A stretch of 64,000 nucleotides of DNA from Spirosoma spitsbergense DSM 19989. GTDB taxonomy: Bacteria; Bacteroidota; Bacteroidia; Cytophagales; Spirosomataceae. Below the pieces are notes generated by a model. The model did no database searches. It saw nothing but the letters and a program-made list of their open reading frames with translations, and was not told the DNA's origin. A program made the position numbers and the translations under genes. The stretch spans positions 1 through 64,000 of the forward strand of contig NZ_KB893545.1 of NCBI RefSeq assembly GCF_000374085.1, in the 5' to 3' direction. Shown here piece after piece: positions 44,290 through 51,588 of this stretch; positions within the stretch are counted from its first letter, which is position 1; each line of letters begins with the position of its first letter.

Positions 44290-44544
44290 TGGGCCAACGT
44301 GATTGACTGCCTGACTGCGGATGGCACCATGGTCGTGTACGGAGCCGCCAGTGGCCAGTAGGGGCTGGTTCATTCGGACTATTTTGTCGACGAAAACCAG
44401 ACCGTAACGGGCTTTAATCTGGCGTATTACATCCAGCACCAGACAGATCGCTGGCAGCGGGCGCTGGGGGCGGTAATCGGTCTGATGCTTAGGGGATCGT
44501 TTCAGCTAGCGCTGGCAGAAACGACCCCCTGGGCGTTTGCTTAG
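44290..44544 (+). pseudogene. Zinc-binding-type alcohol dehydrogenase / quinone oxidoreductase remnant
   Basis: The plus strand reads ANVIDCLTADGTMVVYGAAS then GQ, a TAG stop, then GLVHSDYFVDENQTVTGFNL and AYYIQHQTDRWQRALGAVIG. This is the C-terminal catalytic-lobe part of an MDR-family reductase, with an internal stop and without its N-terminal half or final 25-30 residues. It ends tail-to-tail with the intact family member on the minus strand (3-bp overlap at 44541-44544). Confidence 0.72.
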
Positions 44545-45494
44545 AAAAGTAATGCTACTTTACCCTGCGTCCGGCGCGACTCCATGTCGCGGTGGGCGGT
44601 CTGTACATCGTCAATCGAATAAGTTTGCAGGGGCAGTTTGAGTTTTCCCGCCTGCAGGTAACCAAACAATTGCCCTGCATACTCGCCAAATTTCGCCGTT
44701 TCGCCAAAGAGCGAATAGCCGCGCAGCCCCTGTAGCTGACCCACCAGCTGCTGGGCGGCCAGCATGGTTGGTTCACCACTGGCCGCGCCGAAAACGACCC
44801 CCGTTCCGCCGAAGGCCAGGGTTTTGAGTGCATCCGCGCCTACTTGTCCACCAATCGCGTCAAACGAGGCCGAGACTCCCTTTCCATTGGTGGCGTCGCG
44901 CACCTGCTGCACCCAGTCGGCATCGGCGTTCCCGTAACTCACGGCCACATCGGCTCCCAGGTCCAGCGCCTGCTGTTTCTTGTCGTCGCTGCCCACAGCC
45001 GCAATCACTTGTCTGCCTTCATTCTTACCAATCTGTACCAGCACTGAGCCAACACCCCCCGCAGCTGCCAGCACCAGCAACGAATCGTAGTGACCCGTAC
45101 GGAACAGGCCCATGGCTGTCAGTCCCTGTACCAGTAGGGCGGTGGCTTCGGCGTCGCCCAATCCATCGGGCAACAAAATAGCCTGAGCCGCTGAGGCCAC
45201 AGCGTATTCGGCATAGCCACCACTCGGTACCATGGCCATCACCCGTTGCCCTACGCTCAGGTTCGTGACGCCTTCGCCCAGACTTTCTACCCGACCGGCC
45301 ACTTCGTAACCCGCCACGTAGGGTAGGGTGACGGGGAGGGGATAGGTGCCCTTTCGTTGCAGGATATCGGCGTAATTGACCCCGGCAGCGGCAACCTTAA
45401 TCAATACCTCACCGGCCTTCGGTTCGGGTGCTGGTACATCAACCAACTGCAATACATCGGCTTCGCCGTGCTCGGTAAACTGAACTGCTTTCAT
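44541..45494 (-). CDS. Quinone oxidoreductase-like MDR protein
   Basis: 317 residues, the typical quinone oxidoreductase length. The GroES-like N-terminus is MKAVQFTEHGEADVLQLVDV with AAAGVNYADILQRKGTYP, and YVAGYEVAGRVESLGEGV has no structural-zinc cysteines. The nucleotide-binding motif LAAAGGVGSVLVQIGKNEGR (AxxGGVG) suggests NADPH. SFDAIGGQVGADAL and a terminal RTQGKVALLF complete the fold. It probably reduces quinones or other electrophiles. It lies 53 bp downstream of an Rrf2 regulator gene, and its start is preceded by a dyad that also occurs upstream of that regulator. Confidence 0.92.
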   Translation of the reverse strand: MKAVQFTEHGEADVLQLVDVPAPEPKAGEVLIKVAAAGVNYADILQRKGTYPLPVTLPYVAGYEVAGRVESLGEGVTNLSVGQRVMAMVPSGGYAEYAVASAAQAILLPDGLGDAEATALLVQGLTAMGLFRTGHYDSLLVLAAAGGVGSVLVQIGKNEGRQVIAAVGSDDKKQQALDLGADVAVSYGNADADWVQQVRDATNGKGVSASFDAIGGQVGADALKTLAFGGTGVVFGAASGEPTMLAAQQLVGQLQGLRGYSLFGETAKFGEYAGQLFGYLQAGKLKLPLQTYSIDDVQTAHRDMESRRTQGKVALLF

Positions 45495-45513
45495 GAGTCA
45501 ATCTGGTTTTAAT

Positions 45514-45532
45514 TAGAACTTTTTTTGTTACA
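45514..45532. promoter_or_regulatory. Putative Rrf2 operator upstream of the oxidoreductase
   Basis: On the minus strand this reads TGTAAC, seven A residues, GTTCTA. It is an imperfect dyad 20 bp upstream of the oxidoreductase start and matches the site at 46081-46099. Confidence 0.65.
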
Positions 45533-45547
45533 TTATCAGGTAAAATT

Positions 45548-46048
45548 TTAGGGAGCACAACTGTTTCGGAGCCGGTCGAGGGATTGATTCAGTACCTCGG
45601 CAATGGAATGGCGGCTCAGACTCTGCTTGAGAATATCGAGCGACTGGGCGAAAATCGGGTGCAGGGTCTGTTGAATGCTGTTGGCAATGGGACCGCAGCC
45701 CGGCCGGTTATCGCGCTGGGCCAGGGCGAAAAAATCCACCCGGTCGCCTTCAACTGCCAGAAATACGTCGAGTAATGATATGCTGGCTGCGGGCCGTTCC
45801 AGTTGGTACCCGCCGGTTTTACCCCGCAGGGAGGCCACCAGGCCGGCCGTGCGCAACTGAGCCAGCAACCGCCTGACAACGACCGGGTTGGTATCGAGAA
45901 CCCCGGCCATTTCGTCGGAGGTGACCAGCGCGTTTACATTGCCCGCGTAACGCACGAATTTAATGACATATTCGGCCGGTGCCCCTGCGTTGCCGGGGTA
46001 AGCCAGATAAGTCATGATGTGAATCGCCGTCAGGAAATTGCTGTTCAT
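45548..46048 (-). CDS. Rrf2-family transcriptional regulator
   Basis: 166 residues. The winged helix-turn-helix spans about 25-85: VTSDEMAGVLDTNPVVVRRL, LAQLRTAGLVASLRGKTGGY and QLERPAASISLLDVFLAVEG. The three-cysteine cluster of [2Fe-2S] members (IscR, NsrR) is reduced to one Cys in NRPGCGPIANSIQQTL, so this is a YwnA-like, probably redox- or electrophile-sensing member. It is upstream of a quinone oxidoreductase, and matching 19-bp dyads upstream of both genes suggest that it represses itself and the oxidoreductase. Confidence 0.88.
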   Translation of the reverse strand: MNSNFLTAIHIMTYLAYPGNAGAPAEYVIKFVRYAGNVNALVTSDEMAGVLDTNPVVVRRLLAQLRTAGLVASLRGKTGGYQLERPAASISLLDVFLAVEGDRVDFFALAQRDNRPGCGPIANSIQQTLHPIFAQSLDILKQSLSRHSIAEVLNQSLDRLRNSCAP

Positions 46049-46080
46049 ACTGCGGTGGTTGATTGCTGATAAAATCGTAT

Positions 46081-46099
46081 TGTAACAAAAATAGTTTCA
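46081..46099. promoter_or_regulatory. Putative Rrf2 operator upstream of the regulator
   Basis: TGTAAC, AAAAATA, GTTTCA at 46081-46099, 32 bp upstream of the regulator start. Over 25 positions, 21 match the site before the oxidoreductase once one is reverse-complemented. Confidence 0.65.
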
Positions 46100-46186
46100 A
46101 TTAGGTGTTCAATATGAAAAAAACACAAAAGGCTGTTCATGAGCAGGTTGTAACGTCGTTAAACGATATGAACTGAACCGGCACAC

Positions 46187-47710
46187 TTATCCCAAGGCTC
46201 CTGCCTGCCGTACAGCCATCACCCAGGGGCGTAAATCCAGATTGACCAGCAGTTGATGATCGGCGGGACTACCGGTAAACCCGTCGATACGGGCTACCGC
46301 ATCCGTCCCCAACCGACCAGTTAGCCACGCGCGCAGCACGTCCAGCGTGAGCCGTTCCCCGGTCAGGGAATGCGCGCTGGCTTTTAGTTTCCGCTCGGCC
46401 GAGCGCAGGGCATAGCTCAGGTAGTCGGCATTGCCCAGGCGGGCGTGGAGCAGTAGGTTCGTCAGTCGGATTTGCGTAGCGAGCATTCCCGGAAGTGAGC
46501 GGACCGACCCCGCCAGCACCCGGTTGAGCCGTTGTAAAGCTGCCGATACGTTCCCCAGCCCAACGTCGAGCCGCACCAGCAGCAGTTCGAATTCGGTGCG
46601 GACGGGCAGGGCAAGCGGAGCCAGTCCGCGCTCAAAAGCGGGATTGTCGGCGAGGTGGGTTTGCCGGAGGGTAGCGGCATCAGCGTATTGACCCTGATCG
46701 ATGGCAGACAGCATGGAATAGTATAGAACGGAATAGGGTACCGTCCGATTCAGGCCCTGCACCGGGGTGTCGATCAGCCGGAGCCGCTCAATGAAAAAAG
46801 GTATCTCGTCGTACTGTTTCAGCAGCCGAAGGTCGGTCAGAATGCCTTCCAGCAGCTGGACGTAATACAGCGGCTGTTCGGCCCATAGAGTGGAGTTATG
46901 CTGAAAGAGATCGTCCAGTTCGCGGTACACCCGCAAACTACCTGCCCCGTCGCCAATCATGCGGAAATAGGCCGATTGAAAATGCAGGTGCTGCTGTTGC
47001 ATGGTAAACGACCGCATTGGTGGACCAGTTCGGTTCTGCCGGTTCAGCAACCGGTGCTCTTCCAGCAGCAGGTCGTTGAGTCGCAGTGTATCCGATGGGG
47101 TGCCCACCATACCCCGAGTCCGGTAACGGTGCAGCAGGGTTTCATACAGGGCGGCATGGTGCAGGGCTGTCTGGCTGCGTTCACTCTCCTGCGTAATGCG
47201 GGCGTGCAGGCTGGCCAGCGTCGGCTCATCTACACCATCGAACTGTAGACGCACCCACTGCTCCACCTGCTGCCGGGCGGCCAGCACCCCATACAGGCCG
47301 CGCTCGTACTGCCCGGCCAGCGACTGTGCTTTTTCCAACTGTTCCTGGCTGGCCTTCACCAGCCCCCGCTCGTATAGAATCTGGCTGTCCTGCAGGAGTT
47401 GCGCAATGCGGACGTCCACCCGTTTGTCCTGCTCGAACTGGCGCAGGCTCTGCATAAGTACCCGGTAGAGGTACTTACGGGCGGGTTCGAGGGTGGCACC
47501 GGGAAACTGCTGGGCCAGGTCGGTCGACAGGGTATCGCCCGTTGTTTCGTGGCGCAACAGGCAGTCGAACAGCCGCAGAAAGCCTCGGTCCGCCGGTCCG
47601 CCAGTGCGGTTCGGCTTGTCGCCTGCCTGTCGGCTGGCCAGTAACCGACAGTACCGTTTTTCGGATTTAGTCAGCGACTGAACAAGTGGATACAATACAT
47701 CAATGGTCAT
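46187..47710 (-). CDS. Conserved hypothetical protein with helical repeats
   Basis: 507 residues, no signal peptide, almost entirely helical in appearance. It begins MTIDVLYPLVQSLTKSEKRY, and a DNA-binding-like start (SLTKSEKRYCRLLASRQ) is followed by LEPARKYLYRVLMQSLRQFE and repeated amphipathic helices such as YERGLVKASQEQLEKAQSLA and ALPVRTEFELLLVRLDVGLG, reminiscent of tetratricopeptide or SEL1-like arrays. Proteins of about 500 residues with this beginning seem widespread in Cytophagales, without assigned function. It is separated from the divergently transcribed ribokinase operon by 159 bp. Confidence 0.8.
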   Translation of the reverse strand: MTIDVLYPLVQSLTKSEKRYCRLLASRQAGDKPNRTGGPADRGFLRLFDCLLRHETTGDTLSTDLAQQFPGATLEPARKYLYRVLMQSLRQFEQDKRVDVRIAQLLQDSQILYERGLVKASQEQLEKAQSLAGQYERGLYGVLAARQQVEQWVRLQFDGVDEPTLASLHARITQESERSQTALHHAALYETLLHRYRTRGMVGTPSDTLRLNDLLLEEHRLLNRQNRTGPPMRSFTMQQQHLHFQSAYFRMIGDGAGSLRVYRELDDLFQHNSTLWAEQPLYYVQLLEGILTDLRLLKQYDEIPFFIERLRLIDTPVQGLNRTVPYSVLYYSMLSAIDQGQYADAATLRQTHLADNPAFERGLAPLALPVRTEFELLLVRLDVGLGNVSAALQRLNRVLAGSVRSLPGMLATQIRLTNLLLHARLGNADYLSYALRSAERKLKASAHSLTGERLTLDVLRAWLTGRLGTDAVARIDGFTGSPADHQLLVNLDLRPWVMAVRQAGALG

Positions 47711-47816
47711 GTAGGAATAGCTAAAATTTTTGATTAATAATGTGTTTTGCTCCTGAAAAGCTATTATTTCTCTAAATTAACGCAAATAGAAATAGCTACT
47801 GATTGAAAAACAGGCC

Positions 47817-47846
47817 TTTGTTGAATGCAAAAATTTAATAGGTTTG
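47817..47846 (+). promoter_or_regulatory. Bacteroidota promoter of the ribokinase operon
   Basis: TTTG at 47817-47820, an 18-bp spacer, then TAGGTTTG at 47839-47846 match the -33 and -7 elements used by the Bacteroidota primary sigma factor. The start codon follows 23 bp later, so the leader is very short. Confidence 0.8.
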
Positions 47847-47869
47847 TTCTAAACTATTCCTGATCCTGT

Positions 47870-48838
47870 ATGGGCTCTTCTGTATGCGTAATCGGTAGCT
47901 CTAATACCGACATGGTAATCAAAGCCGACAAGTTGCCCGCCCCCGGCGAAACGGTGATTGGTGGCACGTTTCTAATGAATCCTGGTGGCAAAGGGGCCAA
48001 TCAGGCCGTGGCTGCTGCCCGGTTGGCAACTCCACTGCCCGGCTCCGGGCAGCAGGAGGCTACCGTCATCACGTTTGTGGCCAACGTGGGTAATGATGTG
48101 TTTGGCCGACAGGCCCGCCAGCAGTTCGAGCGCGAGGGTATACGGGGTGATTTTATTACGACCGATGCCGACGAACCCTCGGGCGTGGCCCTGATTGGGG
48201 TAGACGGGGGGGGCGAGAACTGCATCATGGTGGCCTCCGGGGCCAATGCCCGGCTGAATCAGTCTCAGGTAGCCAATGCCCTGGCTTCGATTGCCGAACC
48301 CAGCAATACGGTGGTGCTGCTTCAGTTGGAATCGCCCATGCCAACCGTGACCTATGCCATCCGGGCGTGCCACGAAAAGGGTATGCGAGTGGTACTGAAC
48401 CCGGCTCCGGCGCAGGTCATTGACCCCGCTGTGCTGGCGTGCCTGTACGCCATTACGCCCAACGAAACCGAAGCCGAACTGCTCACCGGCATCCGCGTTA
48501 CCGACGAAACCACCGCCCGGCAGGCCGCCCGGTCTCTGCACGATGCGGGCGTACCCAATGTGGTTATTACCCTCGGCTCACGTGGGGCCTACGTGTCTAC
48601 AGACTCCGGCGCAGAAACGAAACTGGTGACGGCCCCGCCCGTAACGGCGGTTGATACCACGGCCGCCGGCGACTGTTTCAACGGGGCCCTGGCGGTGGCC
48701 TTAGCCGAAGGGCAACGTCTGTTTGAGGCCGTGGCCTTCGCCTGCAAAGCCGCTTCTATTTCCGTTACCCGCATGGGCGCGCAGGCATCACTCCCCCACC
48801 GCCACGAAGTCGAGGCCTTACCCTTATTGTCCAACTGA
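47870..48838 (+). CDS. rbsK: Ribokinase
   Basis: 322 residues of the PfkB fold. The N-terminal block VCVIGSSNTDMVIKADKLPA then PGETVIGG is the ribokinase pattern, with NPGGKGANQAVAAARLA (PfkB signature 1) close behind. VLNPAPAQVIDP and ITPNETEAELLTGI follow. PfkB signature 2 carries the catalytic base, DTTAAGDCFNGALAVALAEG (Asp268). It phosphorylates D-ribose to ribose 5-phosphate. First gene of an operon with an exported ADP-ribosylglycohydrolase-like enzyme and a sugar permease; gaps are 23 and 12 bp. A related PfkB sugar specificity cannot be excluded. Confidence 0.9.
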   Translation: MGSSVCVIGSSNTDMVIKADKLPAPGETVIGGTFLMNPGGKGANQAVAAARLATPLPGSGQQEATVITFVANVGNDVFGRQARQQFEREGIRGDFITTDADEPSGVALIGVDGGGENCIMVASGANARLNQSQVANALASIAEPSNTVVLLQLESPMPTVTYAIRACHEKGMRVVLNPAPAQVIDPAVLACLYAITPNETEAELLTGIRVTDETTARQAARSLHDAGVPNVVITLGSRGAYVSTDSGAETKLVTAPPVTAVDTTAAGDCFNGALAVALAEGQRLFEAVAFACKAASISVTRMGAQASLPHRHEVEALPLLSN

Positions 48839-48861
48839 ATCCTACTCTCCGAATAAAACCA

Positions 48862-50415
48862 ATGAAACGAAGTTACTTAGTGCTCCCTCTGCTGGCGTTG
48901 CTGGCTTTTATTCCCGCGCCCCGACCGAACCTGAATCCGCCCGCTACGGTCACGATGGGCAAAGCCAAACTCCAGGACAAGATTAAAGGAGGCTGGGCCG
49001 GTCAGGTGATTGGCGTTACGTTTGGCGGCCCCACCGAATTCCGGTTCAACGGGACCATGATCAACGAGTATCAGCCTATTCCCTGGTATGACGGCTACAT
49101 CAAGAAAACGATGGTCGAGAATTTTGGCCTGTACGACGACCTGTATATGGACCTGACGTTTGTGGATGTGTTCGAGAAAAAGGGCCTCGATGCACCCGTG
49201 AGTGAACACGCCAACGCTTTTGCCAAAGCTGACTATATGCTCTGGCACGCCAACCAGGCGGGTCGCTACAACATTCTCAACGGGATGAAAGCCCCGGAGT
49301 CGGGTCACTGGCTTAACAACCCCCATGCCGACGACATTGATTTTCAGATCGAAGCTGATTTTTCGGGGCTGATGGCGCCCGGTATGCCCAATACGGCCGT
49401 GCAGATCGGCGACCCTATCGGGCATATCATGAACTACGGCGATGGTTGGTATGGTGGGGTGTATGTGGGAGCTATGTACGCGCTGGCCTTCGTCAGCGAT
49501 GATGTGAATTACATTGTACGCGAGGGGCTGAAAACCGTTCCCGCCCAGAGCACTTTTTACCAGTGCATTGCCGATGTTATCAAGTGGCACGATCAGTACC
49601 CGAACGACTGGAAACGCACCTGGTTTGAGGTGCAGCGCAAGTGGTCGGACGATATAGGTTGTCCGGAAGGGGTGTTTGCTACCTTTAACATTGATGCGAA
49701 AGTAAACGCGGCCTACATTGTCATGGGCCTGCTCTACGGCCAGGGGGACTACACCAAAACCATGCAGATCAGCACCCGTACCGGGCAGGATTCCGACTGT
49801 AATCCATCGTCGGCGGGCGGGATTCTGGGTACCATGCTGGGCTACGACAAAATTCCGGCTTACTGGAAGCTGGGCCTGAAAGAAGCCGAAGATATCGACT
49901 TCAAATACACCACCATGTCGCTCAACGATGTGTACGGTATCGGGATGAAGCACGCGCTTCAGGTAATTGAACGCAACGGCGGCAAGGTGACCGGCGATAA
50001 AGTGACCATTGCGCTACAAACTCCCAAACCCGTCCGGCTCGAACAAAGCTTTGCCGGTCATTTTCCAATTGAGAAGCGTGGCATCAACAAAGACCTGACT
50101 GACGAATACACCGCCAGTTTCGAGGGAAACGGCTTCGCTGTCATAGGTCAGGCGACGCCCAAAAACCAGACGAATGGTCGCTACGAGAGCGATTTCGCCT
50201 ACACAATGGAGGTGTACGTTGATGGGCAGAAGATGGAAACGGTTACCCTGCCTGCCAGCTTCACCCGTCGTCGGCACGAATTGACCTGGAAATACCAGCT
50301 AACCCCCGGCAAGCATTCCGTTCGGCTCAAGGTGCTGAATCCCGATAAAGACTACACCCTGCGGCTACAGGCACTGCTCGTGTATAGCGACAAACCCATT
50401 CTGGCCCGCTACTAA
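48862..50415 (+). CDS. Exported ADP-ribosylglycohydrolase-fold protein
   Basis: 517 residues. It starts with a signal-like segment (LVLPLLALLAFIPAPRP). The fold of ADP-ribosylglycohydrolases follows: KLQDKIKGGWAGQVIGVTFG, then the metal motif GLYDDLYMDLTFVDVFEKKG and the second metal motif GQDSDCNPSSAGGILGTMLG, with FVSDDVNYIVREGL between them. After about residue 370 a C-terminal beta-rich region (YTASFEGNGFAVIGQATPKN and a jelly-roll-like end) may bind carbohydrate. This long exported form in Bacteroidota has no known substrate. The location between rbsK and a sugar permease suggests release of ribose from ADP-ribose-like or other N-glycosides outside the cytoplasm. Confidence 0.88.
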   Translation: MKRSYLVLPLLALLAFIPAPRPNLNPPATVTMGKAKLQDKIKGGWAGQVIGVTFGGPTEFRFNGTMINEYQPIPWYDGYIKKTMVENFGLYDDLYMDLTFVDVFEKKGLDAPVSEHANAFAKADYMLWHANQAGRYNILNGMKAPESGHWLNNPHADDIDFQIEADFSGLMAPGMPNTAVQIGDPIGHIMNYGDGWYGGVYVGAMYALAFVSDDVNYIVREGLKTVPAQSTFYQCIADVIKWHDQYPNDWKRTWFEVQRKWSDDIGCPEGVFATFNIDAKVNAAYIVMGLLYGQGDYTKTMQISTRTGQDSDCNPSSAGGILGTMLGYDKIPAYWKLGLKEAEDIDFKYTTMSLNDVYGIGMKHALQVIERNGGKVTGDKVTIALQTPKPVRLEQSFAGHFPIEKRGINKDLTDEYTASFEGNGFAVIGQATPKNQTNGRYESDFAYTMEVYVDGQKMETVTLPASFTRRRHELTWKYQLTPGKHSVRLKVLNPDKDYTLRLQALLVYSDKPILARY

Positions 50416-50427
50416 CCCCGCTGATCT

Positions 50428-51423
50428 ATGTTTATTATCGAATCCTACGGTACGGCCGTCCTGTTTTGTATCGTTACCATGCTGTGCTGGGGATCATGGG
50501 CCAACACCCAGAAACTGGCTGCCGGTAGCTGGCGTTTTGAGTTGTTCTACTGGGATTACGTGCTGGGCATTGTAGCACTGGCGCTCGTACTGGCCCTGAC
50601 GATGGGAAGCCTGGGCGAAGGTGGCCGCTCGTTCCTGGCCGATATCCGGCAAGCCGACCCGGCTAATCTGGGTTCGGCGCTGTGGGGTGGAGTACTTTTT
50701 AACGCGGCCAATATCCTATTGGGGGCTGCCATTGCCATTGCGGGCATGTCGGTGGCCTTTCCGGTGGGTATCGGGCTGGCGCTGGTGATTGGGGTGGTGG
50801 TTAACTACCTTAACGCCCCGGTGGGCAGTGCGGGCCTGCTGTTCAGTGGGATGGTGCTGATTGTGGTGGCCATTCTGCTGAACGCCGTGGCCTACCGCCG
50901 AACGAGCATTGCCAGTACTGGTTTATCTACGAAGGGCCTGCTGTTGTCGGTGGTGGCGGGCTGTCTGATGGGCCTGTTTTACGGCTATGTAGCCCAGTCG
51001 ATGTTCCCGAATTTTGAGCAGCCCGAGCCCGGTAAACTCAGCCCCTACACCGCCGTGGTCTTTTTTGCGATAGGTATTCTGGGCAGTAACCTGCTGTTCA
51101 ATACCCTGCTCATGCGTCGGCCGTTTGTGGGGGCACCGGTGAGCTATACCGACTATTTCCGGGGCAGCAGCCGCGACCACCTGACGGGGGTACTGGGCGG
51201 GATGATCTGGTGCCTGGGGATGTCGTTCAGCATTCTGGCATCCGACAAAGCGGGTCCGGCCATCAGTTACGGGCTGGGGCAGGGGGCCACCGTCGTAGCG
51301 GCTCTGTGGGGTATCTACGTCTGGAAAGAGTTTCGGGCCGCTCCTAAAGGGGTTAGTGCGCTGCTGAACGGCATGTTGCTCTGCTACATTGTCGGGATTG
51401 GCCTGTTGATCGTGGCCCGATGA
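50428..51423 (+). CDS. GRP/DMT-type sugar permease (probable ribose or ribonucleoside sugar uptake)
   Basis: 331 residues with ten hydrophobic segments in the two-times-five arrangement of glucose/ribose porters and drug/metabolite transporters. Notable stretches are MLCWGSWANTQKLAAGSWRF, VLFNAANILLGAAIAIAGMS, FPVGIGLALVIGVVVNYLNA and ISYGLGQGATVVAALWGIYV. The CWGSW and WKEF motifs are seen in GRP-type and L-rhamnose/ribose permeases. As the third gene after ribokinase and an exported glycohydrolase it probably imports the freed pentose. It is followed by a strong shared terminator. Confidence 0.85.
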   Translation: MFIIESYGTAVLFCIVTMLCWGSWANTQKLAAGSWRFELFYWDYVLGIVALALVLALTMGSLGEGGRSFLADIRQADPANLGSALWGGVLFNAANILLGAAIAIAGMSVAFPVGIGLALVIGVVVNYLNAPVGSAGLLFSGMVLIVVAILLNAVAYRRTSIASTGLSTKGLLLSVVAGCLMGLFYGYVAQSMFPNFEQPEPGKLSPYTAVVFFAIGILGSNLLFNTLLMRRPFVGAPVSYTDYFRGSSRDHLTGVLGGMIWCLGMSFSILASDKAGPAISYGLGQGATVVAALWGIYVWKEFRAAPKGVSALLNGMLLCYIVGIGLLIVAR

Positions 51424-51475
51424 TAAATTATTGGCTTCGCTTTCAGGGATGCCCGCTGTTCATAACTTAGTGCCA

Positions 51476-51531
51476 ATAGGCGGCTCACGGTCAAGGTCGG
51501 TTTATGCCACAGTTGACCGTGAGCCGCCTAT
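51476..51531. terminator. 19-bp stem bidirectional terminator
   Basis: ATAGGCGGCTCACGGTCAA at 51476-51494 pairs exactly with 51513-51531. It lies between the convergent sugar permease and dnaB genes. Confidence 0.85.
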
Positions 51532-51588
51532 CAGTGTCCTACGCCGGACAGTTTGCAAAACTGAAGAGAAAATGTCTGCCCTGTTTAC

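Noticed and set aside
48877-49953. 358-codon minus-strand open frame
   Set aside because: It is antisense to the ADP-ribosylglycohydrolase gene, which has intact motifs and neighbours. The antisense translation has no recognisable domain and is an effect of GC-rich codon use.
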